From positions 20,884,072 to 20,948,071 of the forward strand of contig CM040097.1 in NCBI GenBank assembly GCA_022496805.1: 64,000 nucleotides of DNA, given 5' to 3'. Made by a program: the position numbers and the translations under genes. Shown piece by piece: positions 38,208 through 49,392 of this stretch (positions are counted from its first letter, which is position 1; every line of letters starts with the position of its first letter). The DNA is from Pohlia nutans (taxonomy: Eukaryota > Streptophyta > Bryopsida > Bryales > Mniaceae). The notes beneath the pieces are model-generated. The model saw only the letters and a program-made list of their open reading frames with translations. It ran no database searches and was not told the origin of the DNA.

Positions 38208-38439
38208 AGCCTTCAAACAATGTGTTGTATAATGCAGTCATGTTTTTTAAAATGTAGTAAAAAAATGATGTGAAGTTTCGTGTGGACTACAATGACGAGT
38301 CCGCACAGTGAGGAAAGACCAGTGTTGCACTGCCTAAGCTTGCGTAACAATGGTGAACATCAGGGGTTGATGGCACAGATCATCACAGATGATAATGCAG
38401 CAGTGGCGCCTTTGTTATCGGATTCCAAGGAACTTTCTA

Positions 38440-39020
38440 GCAACGAAATGTAATTTTGCAATCATTACCAATATAAGTAAAGAAAACTATGCACATGACT
38501 ACAGTATTTTGCAATCACTTTGACATCTCAAAAAAGTACGGAAAGGTGATCAGTAATAGCTCATTTGTCAACATGGGAAACCAATATTTGGACTCTCTTG
38601 CAATTAGTTAGTAATTGTTTGAAGTTGTATTTATAGGTGTTGCTAAAACGCAATTCATTACTAGTATAAGTAAAGGAAACTGTCTAGATGACTATGTTAT
38701 TTTGCATTCATTACTAATTTAAGTAAAGAAAACTGTCCACATGACTACGTTATTTTGCAATCACTTTGACGTCTCCAAAAAATATGGGAAAACCAATATG
38801 GGACTCTCTTGCAATTAGTTACTAATTTTTGAAGTTGTATTTATAGGTGTTACTAAAATGCAATTCATTACCAATATAAGTAAAGGAAACTGTGTCGATG
38901 ACTATGTTATATCGCAGTCATTACTAATTCCAGTAAAGAAAACTGTCCACATGACTACATTATTTTGCAATCACTTTGACATCTCAAAAAAGTATGGGAA
39001 GGTGATCAATAACGGCTTCT
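38440..39020. repeat. degenerate tandem repeat inside the CACTA element
   Basis: Three copies of a block containing TTTTGCAATCACTTTGAC occur at about 38508, 38755 and 38968. Blocks with TTTATAGGTGTTRCTAAAA and AGTAAAGRAAACTGT lie between them. Copy spacing is uneven (about 247 and 211 bp). Confidence 0.8.
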
Positions 39021-40004
39021 TTGTGAGCATGGGAAATCTGTAGCAAAGTTAAGCATACAAGGCAATTTCGTGCATCTGGAAAGCAAGTGGAAAGATAGAG
39101 CAAGTGGAATCATGATTTTTGGACGCCCAACCCAATTACTTACTAATTTCTGAAGGTGTATTTAGTAGTGTTTCTAGAATGGTGCCCTAAAATGACATCC
39201 TATAATGTTTGCGCGCAGACATGGTAGTGTTGAATAGACAAGCTATTATGTAAGTGAAGATTATGGACCTACTCCTATTTTACAGCACTCACCCATTGAG
39301 CCAACGACTAGAGGACTTCAAAATCATCTGATTGAAATGTATGACTACTATTAGTCAAGTTATTTACTACATGACTGCATGTAGTCACCCAAACCAATTC
39401 TATTACTACATTAAGACATACATAAACCATATACCCATACAATCCGACTACATTAGTATGACTACACATAGTAAGCACTCAGAGCATGACTCTGGGAACC
39501 GGGCAGGAGAACATATGTCCCGTTCCCGTAGACGTTCCCATCGAGGTCCTCAAAAATATGACTACTTATATGACTAGTCCATGACTGGACCCTCTTAGGA
39601 CTGATTTTAGACTAAACCAATGACTGAGGTGACTACATAGTCATATGCGCTTAGTCACATCCGGTCACATTAGGCTGGTTTTCTTGTAGTGAAACCCCAT
39701 TGAATTAATGAAGGTCGCACACACCGAAAACCCGCTTTGCCAATTTGAACTACAAGATGATAGTACAGGCCCACGTACGTCACCAGAGAAGCCTCAGAAT
39801 ATATACTTTGATTAACATTTTATACCCTGATGAAAATCTCCCTCTGCAAAAGAGGATTCTTCCTCCCGAGCTGCTTAAATCTCAGCCTGCTATTGATTGT
39901 GAGTTCCAGTGTGAGTTTCCTGGATTCTTACAAGAAGCTCTTGATTCTTGGTTGACAAGGGATCTTGTTACAAAGGATCGTATAGAATGTAGCTAGGGCG
40001 AAAG

Positions 40005-40181
40005 TACACCCATGCTCGTACCAGCCATTTTCTGGTTTTCTCATTTTGGGGTCTAGGTGCTTTTTTTGGAAAATTTAATTCTATATTTGAGGTCTGCAAC
40101 CCCAAGTTAGTCCAGGCATACCCACCATGTCCAAAAATAGGGGAAAGTTTTTGTTTTCTTCCTCCGGTACGAGCATGAGTA
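40005..40181. mobile_element. 177-bp TIR element
   Basis: Ends TACACCCATGCTCGTACC and, at the right, the complement of TACTCATGCTCGTACC. Beyond this the arms diverge. It is a small non-coding MITE of unassigned superfamily. Confidence 0.6.
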
Positions 40182-40604
40182 TATGTTATAGTATGGCCAC
40201 CCATGCCCTCCCAAAGTCTCTCATGGCCCATTCACACCAAGCCCCTGATGCACTTGCATCTACATTCCTGAGATGGAGGAAGGTAAAACCGAGAAACAAA
40301 AAAATTCAAAGCCTTGTCTTTTCTTGCTGCAACTACTGTTCAAGCAATTTGCAACTGCATTACAGTGCCGCCAGTAGAGCCATGCTCTTTTTTTGCGTTG
40401 CGTTTCTTTCTGTCATGCGTTAGAGTAATTTCTAATTGCATATTTTATATTTCTTGGTTGACAGCAGATTCCCTCAAAGTTACCTGACGCATGCATGCAT
40501 GTGAATGGGCCATCACACTCAAGAACTAGATGAAAAGTGCCAAGGGCCCTTCAGAAATGCCTCTTGACTCTCAATCCTAGCATACTAAGTAATGGCCCTT
40601 CAAA

Positions 40605-40924
40605 CGCTATAAGAAAACTTGGTAAAAACAATCGCAACTGAAATTGGCTGCAGTTCATTTGACCGCTGTTTGCTGCAGTCGCTAAACGATTACAGAACTT
40701 TCTTTTCCAATTTGCGGCCAGGATTCTAAGAATTTTGGGGCGTATAATATACCATTGGAAAGGTATTTTCAAAACCTTTCCAACCGTATATAATACGCCC
40801 CAAAATTCTCATTTTTGCGGCCGTAGATTGAAAAAGAAAGTTCTGCAGTCATTTAGCGACATCAGTAAACGGTGGTCGCAGCCAATTTCAGCTGCGGTTT
40901 TTTTTACCAAGTTTTCTTATAGTG
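40605..40924. mobile_element. 320-bp hairpin mini-element, CACTA-like
   Basis: The right end, read inward, is CACTATAAGAAAACTTGG; the left end has CGCTATAAGAAAACTTGG. AAA occurs on both sides (40602-40604 and 40925-40927). Arms of about 150 bp (GCAACTGAAATTGGCTGC, GGGGCGTATAATATACC) make it almost entirely palindromic. Confidence 0.85.
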
Positions 40925-41700
40925 AAATCACAATTTAGTTGACTATATTCCACATTCTACTTGTGATTGGTCCATTTGACTATTTGATGTGCACTTTTGA
41001 TGTGTGAAGAACGCACAAGGGTGGGGGAGTGTAGCATCAGGAATTTCCGACCCCACTGATTCTGCACTGATTCAGTGCGTTTATCGTAAAACACTGATTC
41101 CGCACGTCATACGTGCATTTAGAAGTGTCGATACAGTACGGAAGTGACATGCATTACTAAGATGTCGATGCAGTGTCTTTTCCGTGATTATCAAAAAAGT
41201 ATTGTTTCCGCACGGAAGTCATACTTGACGGAATCCGTGCGTTAATCGTGTATCTACTTCACATGACTGATAAGGCACGGATAACGTGCAATTTTAGTTA
41301 ATGCAAATTGAGTATCGTATACGTATCATATTAATGCCTTTTGTTATATTCGTGCGATTTCAGTATCTATTATAATGCAAATCATTGTCGTACGACATCC
41401 GTGTACAATATTTTAATATATTTTTTGGAATCTTTTGGAATCTTTTGGAATATTTCAAAATATTTTATATTATTTTAGAATATTTTGGAATATGTTGGAA
41501 TATTCCAAGAATCTTCTTTAAATTATACTTCCGGTTTAATTTCCCAAAACATTTTTAGATCTACATTTATAGAGTTTAGAAGCAATACACATTAAAATTT
41601 CAAAGAAATAACATTTTATATTTTTAGAATTCAAATTTGGAATTATTGGTTATCATTGTACTTTTCATCATAGGAGCAAAAAAAAATAGCTCACAACCAC

Positions 41701-42402
41701 CACGATTTTGGCAAAAAATAAATAAATTCAAAATATTATGAAAAAAATCCTAGATATAGAAAACGTCCTGCATAATCTAGTGCAAAAAAAAATTGGAAAA
41801 AAAGTTTTTTTCACATAGTTAAAAACATTCAAAGTCCGCTGAAAAAAAAAAAACAGCTCACAGCCCTGAATCCCTGATCTGCCATCACGATTTTGGCAAA
41901 AATTTAAAAAATTCAAAAAATTATGAAAAAAATCCTAGATATAGAAAACGTCCTACATAATCTAGTGCAAAACAAAAATTGGAAAAATGGTTTTTTTCAC
42001 ATAGTTAAAAACATTCAAAGTCCGCTGAAAAAAAAAAACAGCTCACAGCCCTGAATCCCTGATCTGCCATCACGATTTTGGCAAAAATTAAAAAATTCAA
42101 AAAATTATGAAAAAAATCCTAGATATAGAAAACGTCCTACATAATCTAGTGCAAAAAAAATTGGAAAAAAAGTTTTTTTCACATAGTTAAAAACATTCAA
42201 AGTCCGCTGAAAAAAAAAAAACAGCTCACAGCCCTGAATCCCTGATCTGCTATCACGATTTTGGCAAAAATTTAAAAAATTCAAAAACTTATGAAAAAAA
42301 TCCTAGATATAGAAAACGTCCTGCATAATCTAGTGCAAAAAAAAATTTGGAAAAAAACTTTTTTTCACATAGTTAAAAACATTCAATGTCCGCTGAAAAA
42401 AG
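41701..42402 (+). repeat. 184-bp tandem array, about four copies
   Basis: Units begin at CACGATTTTGGC at 41701, 41886, 42071 and 42254 (periods 185, 185 and 183). Each contains AATCCTAGATATAGAAAACG, CATAATCTAGTGCAAAA and CAAAGTCCGCTG. Copies differ mainly in A- or T-run length. The last copy is partial. Confidence 0.95.
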
Positions 42403-42449
42403 AAGTTCGATAATTACCAAAAGAGTTCCATTCTATGCATGAAGAGTTT

Positions 42450-42660
42450 GAGGTGGTTTGGTGGTTGGGAACTTGATTGGCAACCGGAAGGTTGAGAGTT
42501 CAAATCCCACCGTTGGCGATATAAAGCTTGGGAAGCCCAAGCTATGGTGGGCCCCATCGCATGTGCGGGCAATTTCCGTGTAATTGAAGTGGGTAGCGAG
42601 GAAAGTAATTATTTTATATTTTCTATTATTTTATTTTATTTTATATTTTTTAATAATATT
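42450..42660 (+). mobile_element. tRNA-derived SINE-like sequence inside the 1.96-kb element
   Basis: An A-box-like TGGTTTGGTGGTTGG is followed about 40 bases later by the B-box-like GAGTTCAAATCCC (about 42496-42508), then a non-tRNA body and an AT-rich 3' stretch. The arrangement resembles plant tRNA-derived SINEs of the Au type, but I could not confirm this by alignment. Confidence 0.5.
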
Positions 42661-43116
42661 ATTTTGATCAAATTTAGATATAAAAAGAAAAGAAAATCTA
42701 GATATGGAAAAGATGATGTCGCACGAAAAACGCACTGAATCAGTGTAGTTCTAAAGACGATTAAAACACGACATTTGACGACTATAAACAGTGCTGAATT
42801 CATACGTTTTCAATGGATGTATCAATCGTGTCGAATCAGTACTAAATCCGCTTGTACGAACATCGTGTCATATCAGTGTAGTTGCGATGAATGACGCAAC
42901 GATGCGGAATCAGTGCAAAAATCGTACGAACCCTTGAAATATCGGAAATCGCACTAAATCAGTGCAGAATCAGTGGGGTCCGAAATTCCTGATGAGGTGC
43001 AAAGGCTCTTCAAATGTAGATGAATAATTCAGTGAGTTAGCTCTAGCGTGAATGCTCTTATGTACCATGTTGATAGTATGGCAGTTACTTGTTTGTTTCA
43101 ACTAAGGACTTTACAC

Positions 43117-43252
43117 CACTAGTGCAAAGGGTTCCCTATTTCTCCAAAAATGACCACCAAAAAGTATCCAATTCCACCAAGATCGAAAATTTTGGTGAAA
43201 TTAGACACTTCTTGGTGGTCATTTTTGAAATAGGGAGCCCTTTGCACTTGTA
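43117..43252. mobile_element. 136-bp hairpin mini-element, CACTA-like
   Basis: It starts CACTAGTGCAAAGGGTTCCC and its right arm is the complement of CAAGTGCAAAGGGCTCCC. The arms continue through CAAAAATGACCACCAA, so nearly the whole element folds. The right outermost bases are mutated and no duplication is clear. Confidence 0.75.
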
Positions 43253-43450
43253 TACCTTTATTTACCACTACTACTAGTTTAATAGCATGAGCGCCTGCTT
43301 CTATAGAAAGGGTTCAGTTGTATAGCATGATAGGTAAGTGTAAATGCTCTTTTAGTGTAATTCTATTGGTTGACTCGTGCCAAAGTTCGACATGACAATT
43401 CCAATGGCAAAACCATCCTAGTGTGTCGTGTGCTTGTCCAGTTTGTATTA

Positions 43451-43560
43451 CTCCCTCTGTCCCGTAAAAAAATCATGATATCGACTTAAATTTTGTCCCA
43501 AAGTAAAACCATGATTTCCAACTCTACTCATTCATCCGAGCAATCAAAACCCTAAACTCT
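43451..43560 (+). mobile_element. Stowaway-like left terminus
   Basis: CTCCCTCTGTCCCGTAAAAA following TA is typical of Stowaway (Tc1/mariner) MITE ends. No right terminus was found. Downstream lies a separate AT-rich inverted repeat: TGCCATGCAAAAATAATAAT near 43578 and its complement near 43720-43740. Confidence 0.5.
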
Positions 43561-43813
43561 AAACCCTAAAATTGCTGCCATGCAAAAATAATAATATAAT
43601 AATTTATTTATTTTTGATTCACAAAAAATATTTCAAAAATTTAGTTTGACGTGGCCAAAATGGTGCGATGCCGGATTTTATTTTTATTTTTATTTTTAAA
43701 ATTAATTACTATTATATTATTATTATTTTTGCATGGCAGTTTGGTTGAGTTAATGAGGCCTGATTTTTTTTAATGCTAGGAGGAGTGGGAGGTGAGCTGG
43801 CTGGGAGCTGGGA

Positions 43814-44136
43814 TACCGTACGTGGAAGGCAGGGTCGGCACTTTCATGTCGAATAATTAATAAAAGTTGAAACAGTGGAGGTCGGCACTTGCAAAAGTAA
43901 GTATTAATAAATCAGCTATTAATATCTAACATTAATTTTTTTTTCCAGCAGCTAAACGTTTTATTTTATTTTTTGTCTACGATTTTTGTTGATTATACTG
44001 TTTTTTTTGTTTTCTTTTCGGCTTTTTGTTGACTTTATTTTTGTTGATTTCGACAAAATACTTAATATATTTATTTATTTTTTCGGCATTTTTTTGGGGA
44101 ATTATTTTCTGCCGACCCTGCCTTCCACGTACGGTA
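43814..44136. mobile_element. 323-bp element with perfect 27-bp terminal inverted repeats
   Basis: Positions 43814-43840 (TACCGTACGTGGAAGGCAGG, then GTCGGCA) occur as an exact reverse complement at 44110-44136. Short GAGCTG and CAGCTC blocks extend the symmetry outward. The interior is AT-rich and non-coding. No target duplication could be fixed. Confidence 0.85.
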
Positions 44137-44730
44137 GTTTGCAGCTCACGAAGGAATGGAAGGCAAGGCAAGGCAAGGCAACGGTCCAAAACTGAGCTTG
44201 CAGTGGCTGGTACTGGAGATTACGGCTCCGGTGCACACAGTGCTTGAAGTGCAGGCCTGAGACGGAGCTCCACACAACCCTTGCAGCCGCAGAAAGGAAC
44301 TACACGCCAATACCACAGCACAGCACCGCCATCGCTATAGTAGCTCCTTCAAGGCCTCTTCAGAACCAGCAAATAAATTTTGTTCTTCCACTGATAGAGC
44401 GACACGCACCCTCGAATGTAGCCATGTTAGGAAAAAATGGATAGATTCATCCATGTACATATACTCATCCATAAAATTATCTAATATGGTATTGTATAAG
44501 GCACTTTCATCCAAACACTAGCGATTTTTGTAAATTTTTTTTAGAAGAATTGGCAATTTCATCTACTTTTTTGTACATTTTTTCTAGTGTAAAAGTAGCC
44601 ACTCCCGCTAGTTGGGGATCTTGTTGTGTTTGTATCTCTTTTTCTTAGTAAAGGTTCTCTTTATTTGTGCCCAAAAATGAAGTAAGGTTTTGGCGAAAAT
44701 TTGTCAAAAATTTAAAGGATGTTGTTTCCA

Positions 44731-44757
44731 ATATATATATATATATATATACATATA
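44731..44757. repeat. (TA)n microsatellite
   Basis: A short TA run interrupted once by CA. Confidence 0.9.
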
Positions 44758-44849
44758 ACAAAAAATAATAATTTTAAAGGCTATTCAAAACGTCCATTCT
44801 CTCATACTCAACCTTGGCTTATTCACTCACACCACCATCACCACCCTAA

Positions 44850-45176
44850 GAGCATGCCCAACAACATGAGCTTTTGAGGGACCAACGCCAAGATTTGGTG
44901 TAACCAACTCCAGTTGTTCCAAAGTCCAGCCCAACAACTACCCACTAACACCAAAAAATAGTATTTGGGGCTAAAGTTTGAGTTTTCCCCGCCATCTACA
45001 TAAGTTTTGATGCAAGTAAATTACTCACACCAAGCAAGCATCTTTTAATAAATTGCCTTGGTGTTTGTATAAGGAGTGTTGTTGGGATACTTCAAGTCTA
45101 ACATTCCTTTAAGTTAAAAATGGCCCTCAAATTAATGTTTGGTAGACATACTTGGTCTGGAGCTGTTGGTTTGCTC
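44850..45176. mobile_element. Tourist-like (PIF/Harbinger) MITE L1
   Basis: 327 bp, ends GAGCATGCCCAACA and the complement of GAGCAAACCAACA. TAA is duplicated on both sides (44847-44849 and 45177-45179), the TWA-type 3-bp duplication of PIF/Harbinger MITEs. It is related to L2 in reverse orientation. Confidence 0.83.
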
Positions 45177-45215
45177 TAACCCCTTCAAAACCCTTGCACT
45201 TTCCGGGCACCATCA

Positions 45216-45407
45216 CTACATTGAATCACTATATATTGTGGCCCACAGTATTTACGAGAGGCTTTACCAATAATTATTTTTCCAAAATACTATAGTAGAC
45301 TTCATCCAAATCTCATGAAAAATTGTTCAAACGGATGAAAATTTGTCCAAATGGACGATGTACCCACGCCATTCACGCACCTACAGTATATGGTGATTTT
45401 AGTGTAC
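45216..45407 (-). mobile_element. MITE family G, copy G3
   Basis: 192 bp in opposite orientation to G1 and G2 (GGCCCACAGTATTTACGAGAGGC near its left end). Ends are CTACATTGAATCACTATATA and TATATGGTGATTTTAGTGTA. Confidence 0.72.
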
Positions 45408-45839
45408 CATGCTCTCGTTCCACGAATGCTCTCTCTTGAACACTATTCGGCAAGAACCGGCGGTTAGTTTCAAGTGAACTGGTTCAATCATCCAAAAACT
45501 GATTCAAATTTAAAACTACAGACTAATTATCATTTTAAATTTTAGGAGTATTTCTATTTCTAGTTATAAACAAAGGCAAAACTGAAGTAGCCATGTGAAA
45601 AACTGGTTGAATGTTGAAAATAGAGGAAAATTATCAGCATTCTTCAAAATCTTCCCGAACGTTGCAGACTGGAATGTTCTCTCCTCCATCGCCATGAACT
45701 CACCATTAGTCAACCGAATGCTTGAACGAGTGATCGTTGGCTGATTCTTTTGTCGTGGCCCAACAAAGGTAAATCTTACAAGGGAGGCTTAACATCGACG
45801 ACAATGATGAGAAGAATCCCGCTAGAGATCGTTTAGTAA

Positions 45840-46244
45840 GAGCAAGCCCAGCAGCTCTAGACCAAATATGTCCACCAAGTATTAATTTGAGGGTTATTTT
45901 TAACTTAAAGGTATGTTAGACTTCACGTACCCCAGCACTCCTTGTACGAACACCAAGGCAACTCGTTAAAAAAAGATTTTATGAAAAGAACTTGATGGCC
46001 TTGAAGCATGGGCTGGTGAATAGTCTTCAAGCTCATTATTGATTGAGCAAAGATGCTTGCTTGGTGTGAGTAATTTGTTTGCACCAAAGTTTATATAGAT
46101 GACGGGAAAAACTCAAACTTTGGCCCCAAATACTATTTTTGGGCATTAGTGGGTAGTTGCTAGACCGGACTTTGGAGCAACTGGACCTGGCTACACCAAA
46201 TCTTGGTGTTGGTCCCTCAAAAGCTTTTGTTGCTAAGCATGCTC
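45840..46244. mobile_element. Tourist-like MITE L2
   Basis: 405 bp, ends GAGCAAGCCCAGCA and the complement of GAGCATGCTTAGCA, flanked by TAA and TAG (one base decayed). It shares with L1, inverted, AAATACTATTTTTGG, GCTTGCTTGGTGTGAGTAA and CCAAATCTTGGTGTTGG. Open frames over it are chance. Confidence 0.76.
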
Positions 46245-46514
46245 TAGAAGTCATCGAGGCGAGGTTTGATTCTGCGCCATCACCACAATAGGAGTGGAGG
46301 CGACAACAGAGAGCAGGTGATGGGGGTGTGCAAGGAGGAGGCGGGGCTGTAGGTGAGGTTGGGAAGTGCATGGAAAGTTCCGCTCCTAGATTGATACCCG
46401 AAGGTTACCTGGCCGTACGGGAGGGAGTGGTACTTGATATTGCGGGGGTTGTTGAGGCAGGGCGTTGCACTAATCACATGGTTTTGGAGTTGTCTTGGAC
46501 TCCAAGTGGTATTA

Positions 46515-46880
46515 GAGCATGACCATCAGCAACTTCCAACACTCTAAACTCACATCCAAAATGAATTGTGAAAAGCTCTCAAGTCCCCACCAACAAGCAC
46601 CAAATATCACCCAAATAAGTTTCATGGACTAATTGCATATCACCACTTGGACACCAAATTCTAACCATCAATTTGGGAGAAGCATTTTCCTAACTTTTAG
46701 CTTCATAAAGTGATAGCACCGCCTTGTAAGGAAATAGGACAAACTATTTGATGTGCTAAAATCAATCTCTTCAAGGCACAAATGTTTGGCGAGCTAGAAT
46801 CGAGCTCCACACTCTAAACATACCTTTATCATCCAAAGGTGGCATTTAGAGTGTGAGAATGAATGTTGCTAGTCATACTG
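46515..46880. mobile_element. Tourist-like MITE, first of a chain
   Basis: 366 bp between TTA at 46512-46514 and TTA at 46881-46883. Ends GAGCATGACCATCAGCAAC and, at the right, the complement of CAGTATGACTAGCAAC. The right TTA is shared with the next element. Confidence 0.7.
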
Positions 46881-46883
46881 TTA

Positions 46884-47297
46884 GAGCATCTCCACCCGTC
46901 CATTAAAAAGAGTATGGGCACATGGAAAGAGTAGTGTTGTGTATTTTAGAGCGTACTCAGAGCCCCATCCAATATGAAGCTCGGGGAATTAGCGGGGCGG
47001 TGTCTCGATTTCCAAACATAGTCAATGCACATTGTTAGATAGGGTTTTACTAGCTGGTCATTTTATGTGTTTGTAGTTGTTTGAGGGCGGACAGAGCAAG
47101 AGGAACATGCATATTGTTGTTGTGTTTCACCGCAAGTGCAAGTGCATGTGAGAGTGACACATGGCGCTCCCCATTCGTTTTCCAACATTATCTAAAGGTT
47201 AAATGCAGTTCACAAGACTTTTCGATTATTAAGTTTCCCTAGCCTTGTTTGCTGTCCTGGTCTGCGCAGTTGCTTTGTTCTTCGGGTGGAGGTGCTC
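46884..47297. mobile_element. Tourist-like MITE, second of a chain
   Basis: 414 bp, ends GAGCATCTCCACCCG and the complement of GAGCACCTCCACCCG, with TTA on both sides (46881-46883 and 47298-47300). Both TTAs are shared with neighbouring elements. Confidence 0.85.
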
Positions 47298-47300
47298 TTA

Positions 47301-47340
47301 GAGCATCTCCACTCGTATCAGAAAATTTCATCACATTAAA
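47301..47340 (+). mobile_element. left terminus of a third Tourist-like MITE
   Basis: GAGCATCTCCACTCG follows the shared TTA directly, matching the terminus of the previous element. No partner right end was found within the next kilobase, so the element is truncated or diverged. A lone right-type end (GAGTGGAGATGCTC then TAA) lies at about 53837-53853. Confidence 0.55.
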
Positions 47341-49029
47341 ACTTCATCACTAGTAAGGAACGGGGGGCATTTATTTAAAGGGCAGGTCACTTGATTACCC
47401 CACCTATGCAACTCGCTATATTAACTTCCAATCAATCAATTGTCTCCTATTGTGAAAAAGCAAAAAAGAATCTTCATCATTTATTATCCAATCCACTTAT
47501 TGTAAAACTCGGGGCGGGCACTGGCGAAAATCGTACAAACAACGTGCGATAAAAAATAGGGTCTAATATATTCATTGTAGATAAATTTTGCAAAAAATGT
47601 ACATATAATATAGGGGGTTTTTAAATAGTGAAACATGTGTACATGTAAAATACCATCATATATAATGGCCTCTTTTATCTAGTCGGTACATGTAAAATAG
47701 CGTTAAAACAATTACTAGGGGTAGCGGGTCTAGGGTAGGGTTTGTGCTAGTGGATGAAAAGAGGTAATTTTTTGTTGAAAAAGCTTGGATGGATGACTTC
47801 GCAGGCTAGCTGGCTTGAACGTTAGTGAGCCAACGTATTCAATGTGGAGTTAATGTTCTCTACCTACATGCCGGGAGGGAAAATTTCAGCGCGTTGTTTG
47901 AATTGCAATCTTCTTTCCAATTTTCTTTGGCGCGAGCTTGGAGATTGCTTGAGTAGTGGACATTAGGGTTTCTGGTTTCATTGTAGCTTGCCGAAGGAGG
48001 TTAGGGTTCAAGCAATTGTAGTTCAATGGGGTCTCCTTTCTGCACCAAAACTTAGGGTTTAGGTTTTTAGTATTATGATTTTTCTGGCATATTTGTTGAT
48101 GGTCCCTAGATTGCAATTTGCAAGGAGGGTTGGGTTGTGAGAGTACTGCTTGCTTTGAATATCATTTCACAGTCTAAGACTATGCTTCAGTTGCATGCCT
48201 TTGCCTTAGGTTTATTGTTTTGATTTAGTTCATGTGAGTTTAGCATTGTGGCTGAACTTCACAATTCATGGTTGTAAGAAGAGAAATGTCCATGAAAAAA
48301 AATGTCGCTTACAGAACCAAAAAAAATGGGGTGTAAGAAAAAATGGACAACAATTAGCTTCGAGAAAAAAAAACGGGGTGTAGTCAAAAAACTGGTTACT
48401 TGGGGTATAAGGGAAAAAAATGTAGTATAAGTAAAATAGGGTATTTTTAAATGATTCCCCCAAAATACTATAATTACTAATAGGGTGTATTAAAATACAT
48501 GCATTTACCTTTATTTTGAAAAATACCATACCTTATAATCTTTTCTGCAAGGTAAATAGCCCCCCAATAAATAGGTCTTGAGCGCACGTGTATGCAAAAT
48601 ATAAGAAGGAGTGCACCCCCCGAGTTGTAAATTTTTTTTAATATTTGTCGGGAGTTGAACAACTACAGTAAATATTGGTTATTTTGTAAAACAAAGAGAA
48701 TATTCTATTATAGTTTGGCTCAAAAGGATTCATTCCCAAAAGAATTGTCTCATTGGTGTTTTCATGCTAGAGTGTCACAGTTCTCAACAAGAAAGTTTCT
48801 AATGTTGTAAAGCATTTGCATTAATGACGTAATGTAATAAATAGGGAAAATACCAAAAATAATAATAATATAGTAAATGGAATCTTTTGGAATCTTTTCA
48901 AAATGTTTTATATTATGTTGGAATATTTTAAAATATTCTCAAAATCTCTTGGAATATTCTTGCTAATGTTATTTAATCCACTTGCAAACCACGTTGAATG
49001 CATATTCCAGCCACACTACAAGCTCCGTT
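47341..49029. other. no supported gene
   Basis: Unassigned AT-rich sequence. At 48890-48960 a TTTTGGAAT-rich stretch resembles one at 41430-41510 inside the 1.96-kb element. Purine-rich runs at 48290-48440 are low complexity. Confidence 0.5.
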
Positions 49030-49392
49030 TTAACCCTTAAACGTTAAGAGGGCCTGGGCGGGGCAGCCCGGAAGGCATCTAAATTTTTGGAGGAAAAAAA
49101 TAATAAATTTAAAAAAAAAAATGCAAAAACGGCTCTGCGGGACACTGCTGGCCAGCACTGTAGCACTGCGGCATCTCAGCTGCCCCAACCTCAAAAACTT
49201 GTTCAATTTCATAACTTTGATTGCTTACCAACGATTCCACAATCTCTCAAATGAGGCGCAAATTTGCAAAGTAGATCGCTTTTTCAGTAGCTTTCCAATG
49301 CACCAATCCACGCTTGATTTGGTTGAGAAAATCTACTTTTTTCTTGATTATTCTCTTTTAAATAAGCCCATGGGGCTTACCTTGACGTTTAA
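49030..49392 (+). mobile_element. TTAA family C, copy C1
   Basis: 363 bp, TTAA-CCCTTAAACGTTAAG to CTTGACGTTTAACC. The body includes a GC-richer section (GGGCGGGGCAGCCCGG, CTGCTGGCCAGCACTG) matched by C2. The right TTAA is shared with A9. Confidence 0.75.

Larger units (their letters stand above)
35719..39691 (-). mobile_element. CACTA (En/Spm-type) transposon, 3.97 kb, both ends intact
   Basis: The terminal inverted repeat is CACTACAAGAAAACCAGCC followed by YAATGTGAC, about 28 bp, one mismatch. AAA lies on both sides (35716-35718 and 39692-39694), the 3-bp duplication of CACTA elements. Many short palindromic motifs built on ATGACTA and TAGTCA fill both subterminal regions, as expected for transposase-binding repeats. 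The interior holds one degraded coding exon, a 381-bp-period duplication and a tandem block near 38440-39020. No catalytic transposase frame remains, so it is non-autonomous. Confidence 0.93.
41035..42994. mobile_element. 1.96-kb inverted-repeat element with internal satellite and SINE
   Basis: The left end CATCAGGAATTTCCGACCCC continues as ACTGATTCTGCACTGATT; the right end is its complement with about two mismatches over 44 bp. Subterminal regions repeat ACTGATTC, CGTACG and GCACGG motifs, as in transposase-binding regions. The interior holds a four-copy 184-bp tandem array and a SINE-like insertion. No transposase frame and no clear target duplication were seen; the superfamily is unassigned. 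Confidence 0.82.

Noticed and set aside
38284..38325. Hammerhead-ribozyme-like string (ATGACGAGTCC then GGAAA)
   Set aside because: The core needs CTGANGA and a stem-closing CGAAA; here both are altered and no proper stem II forms.
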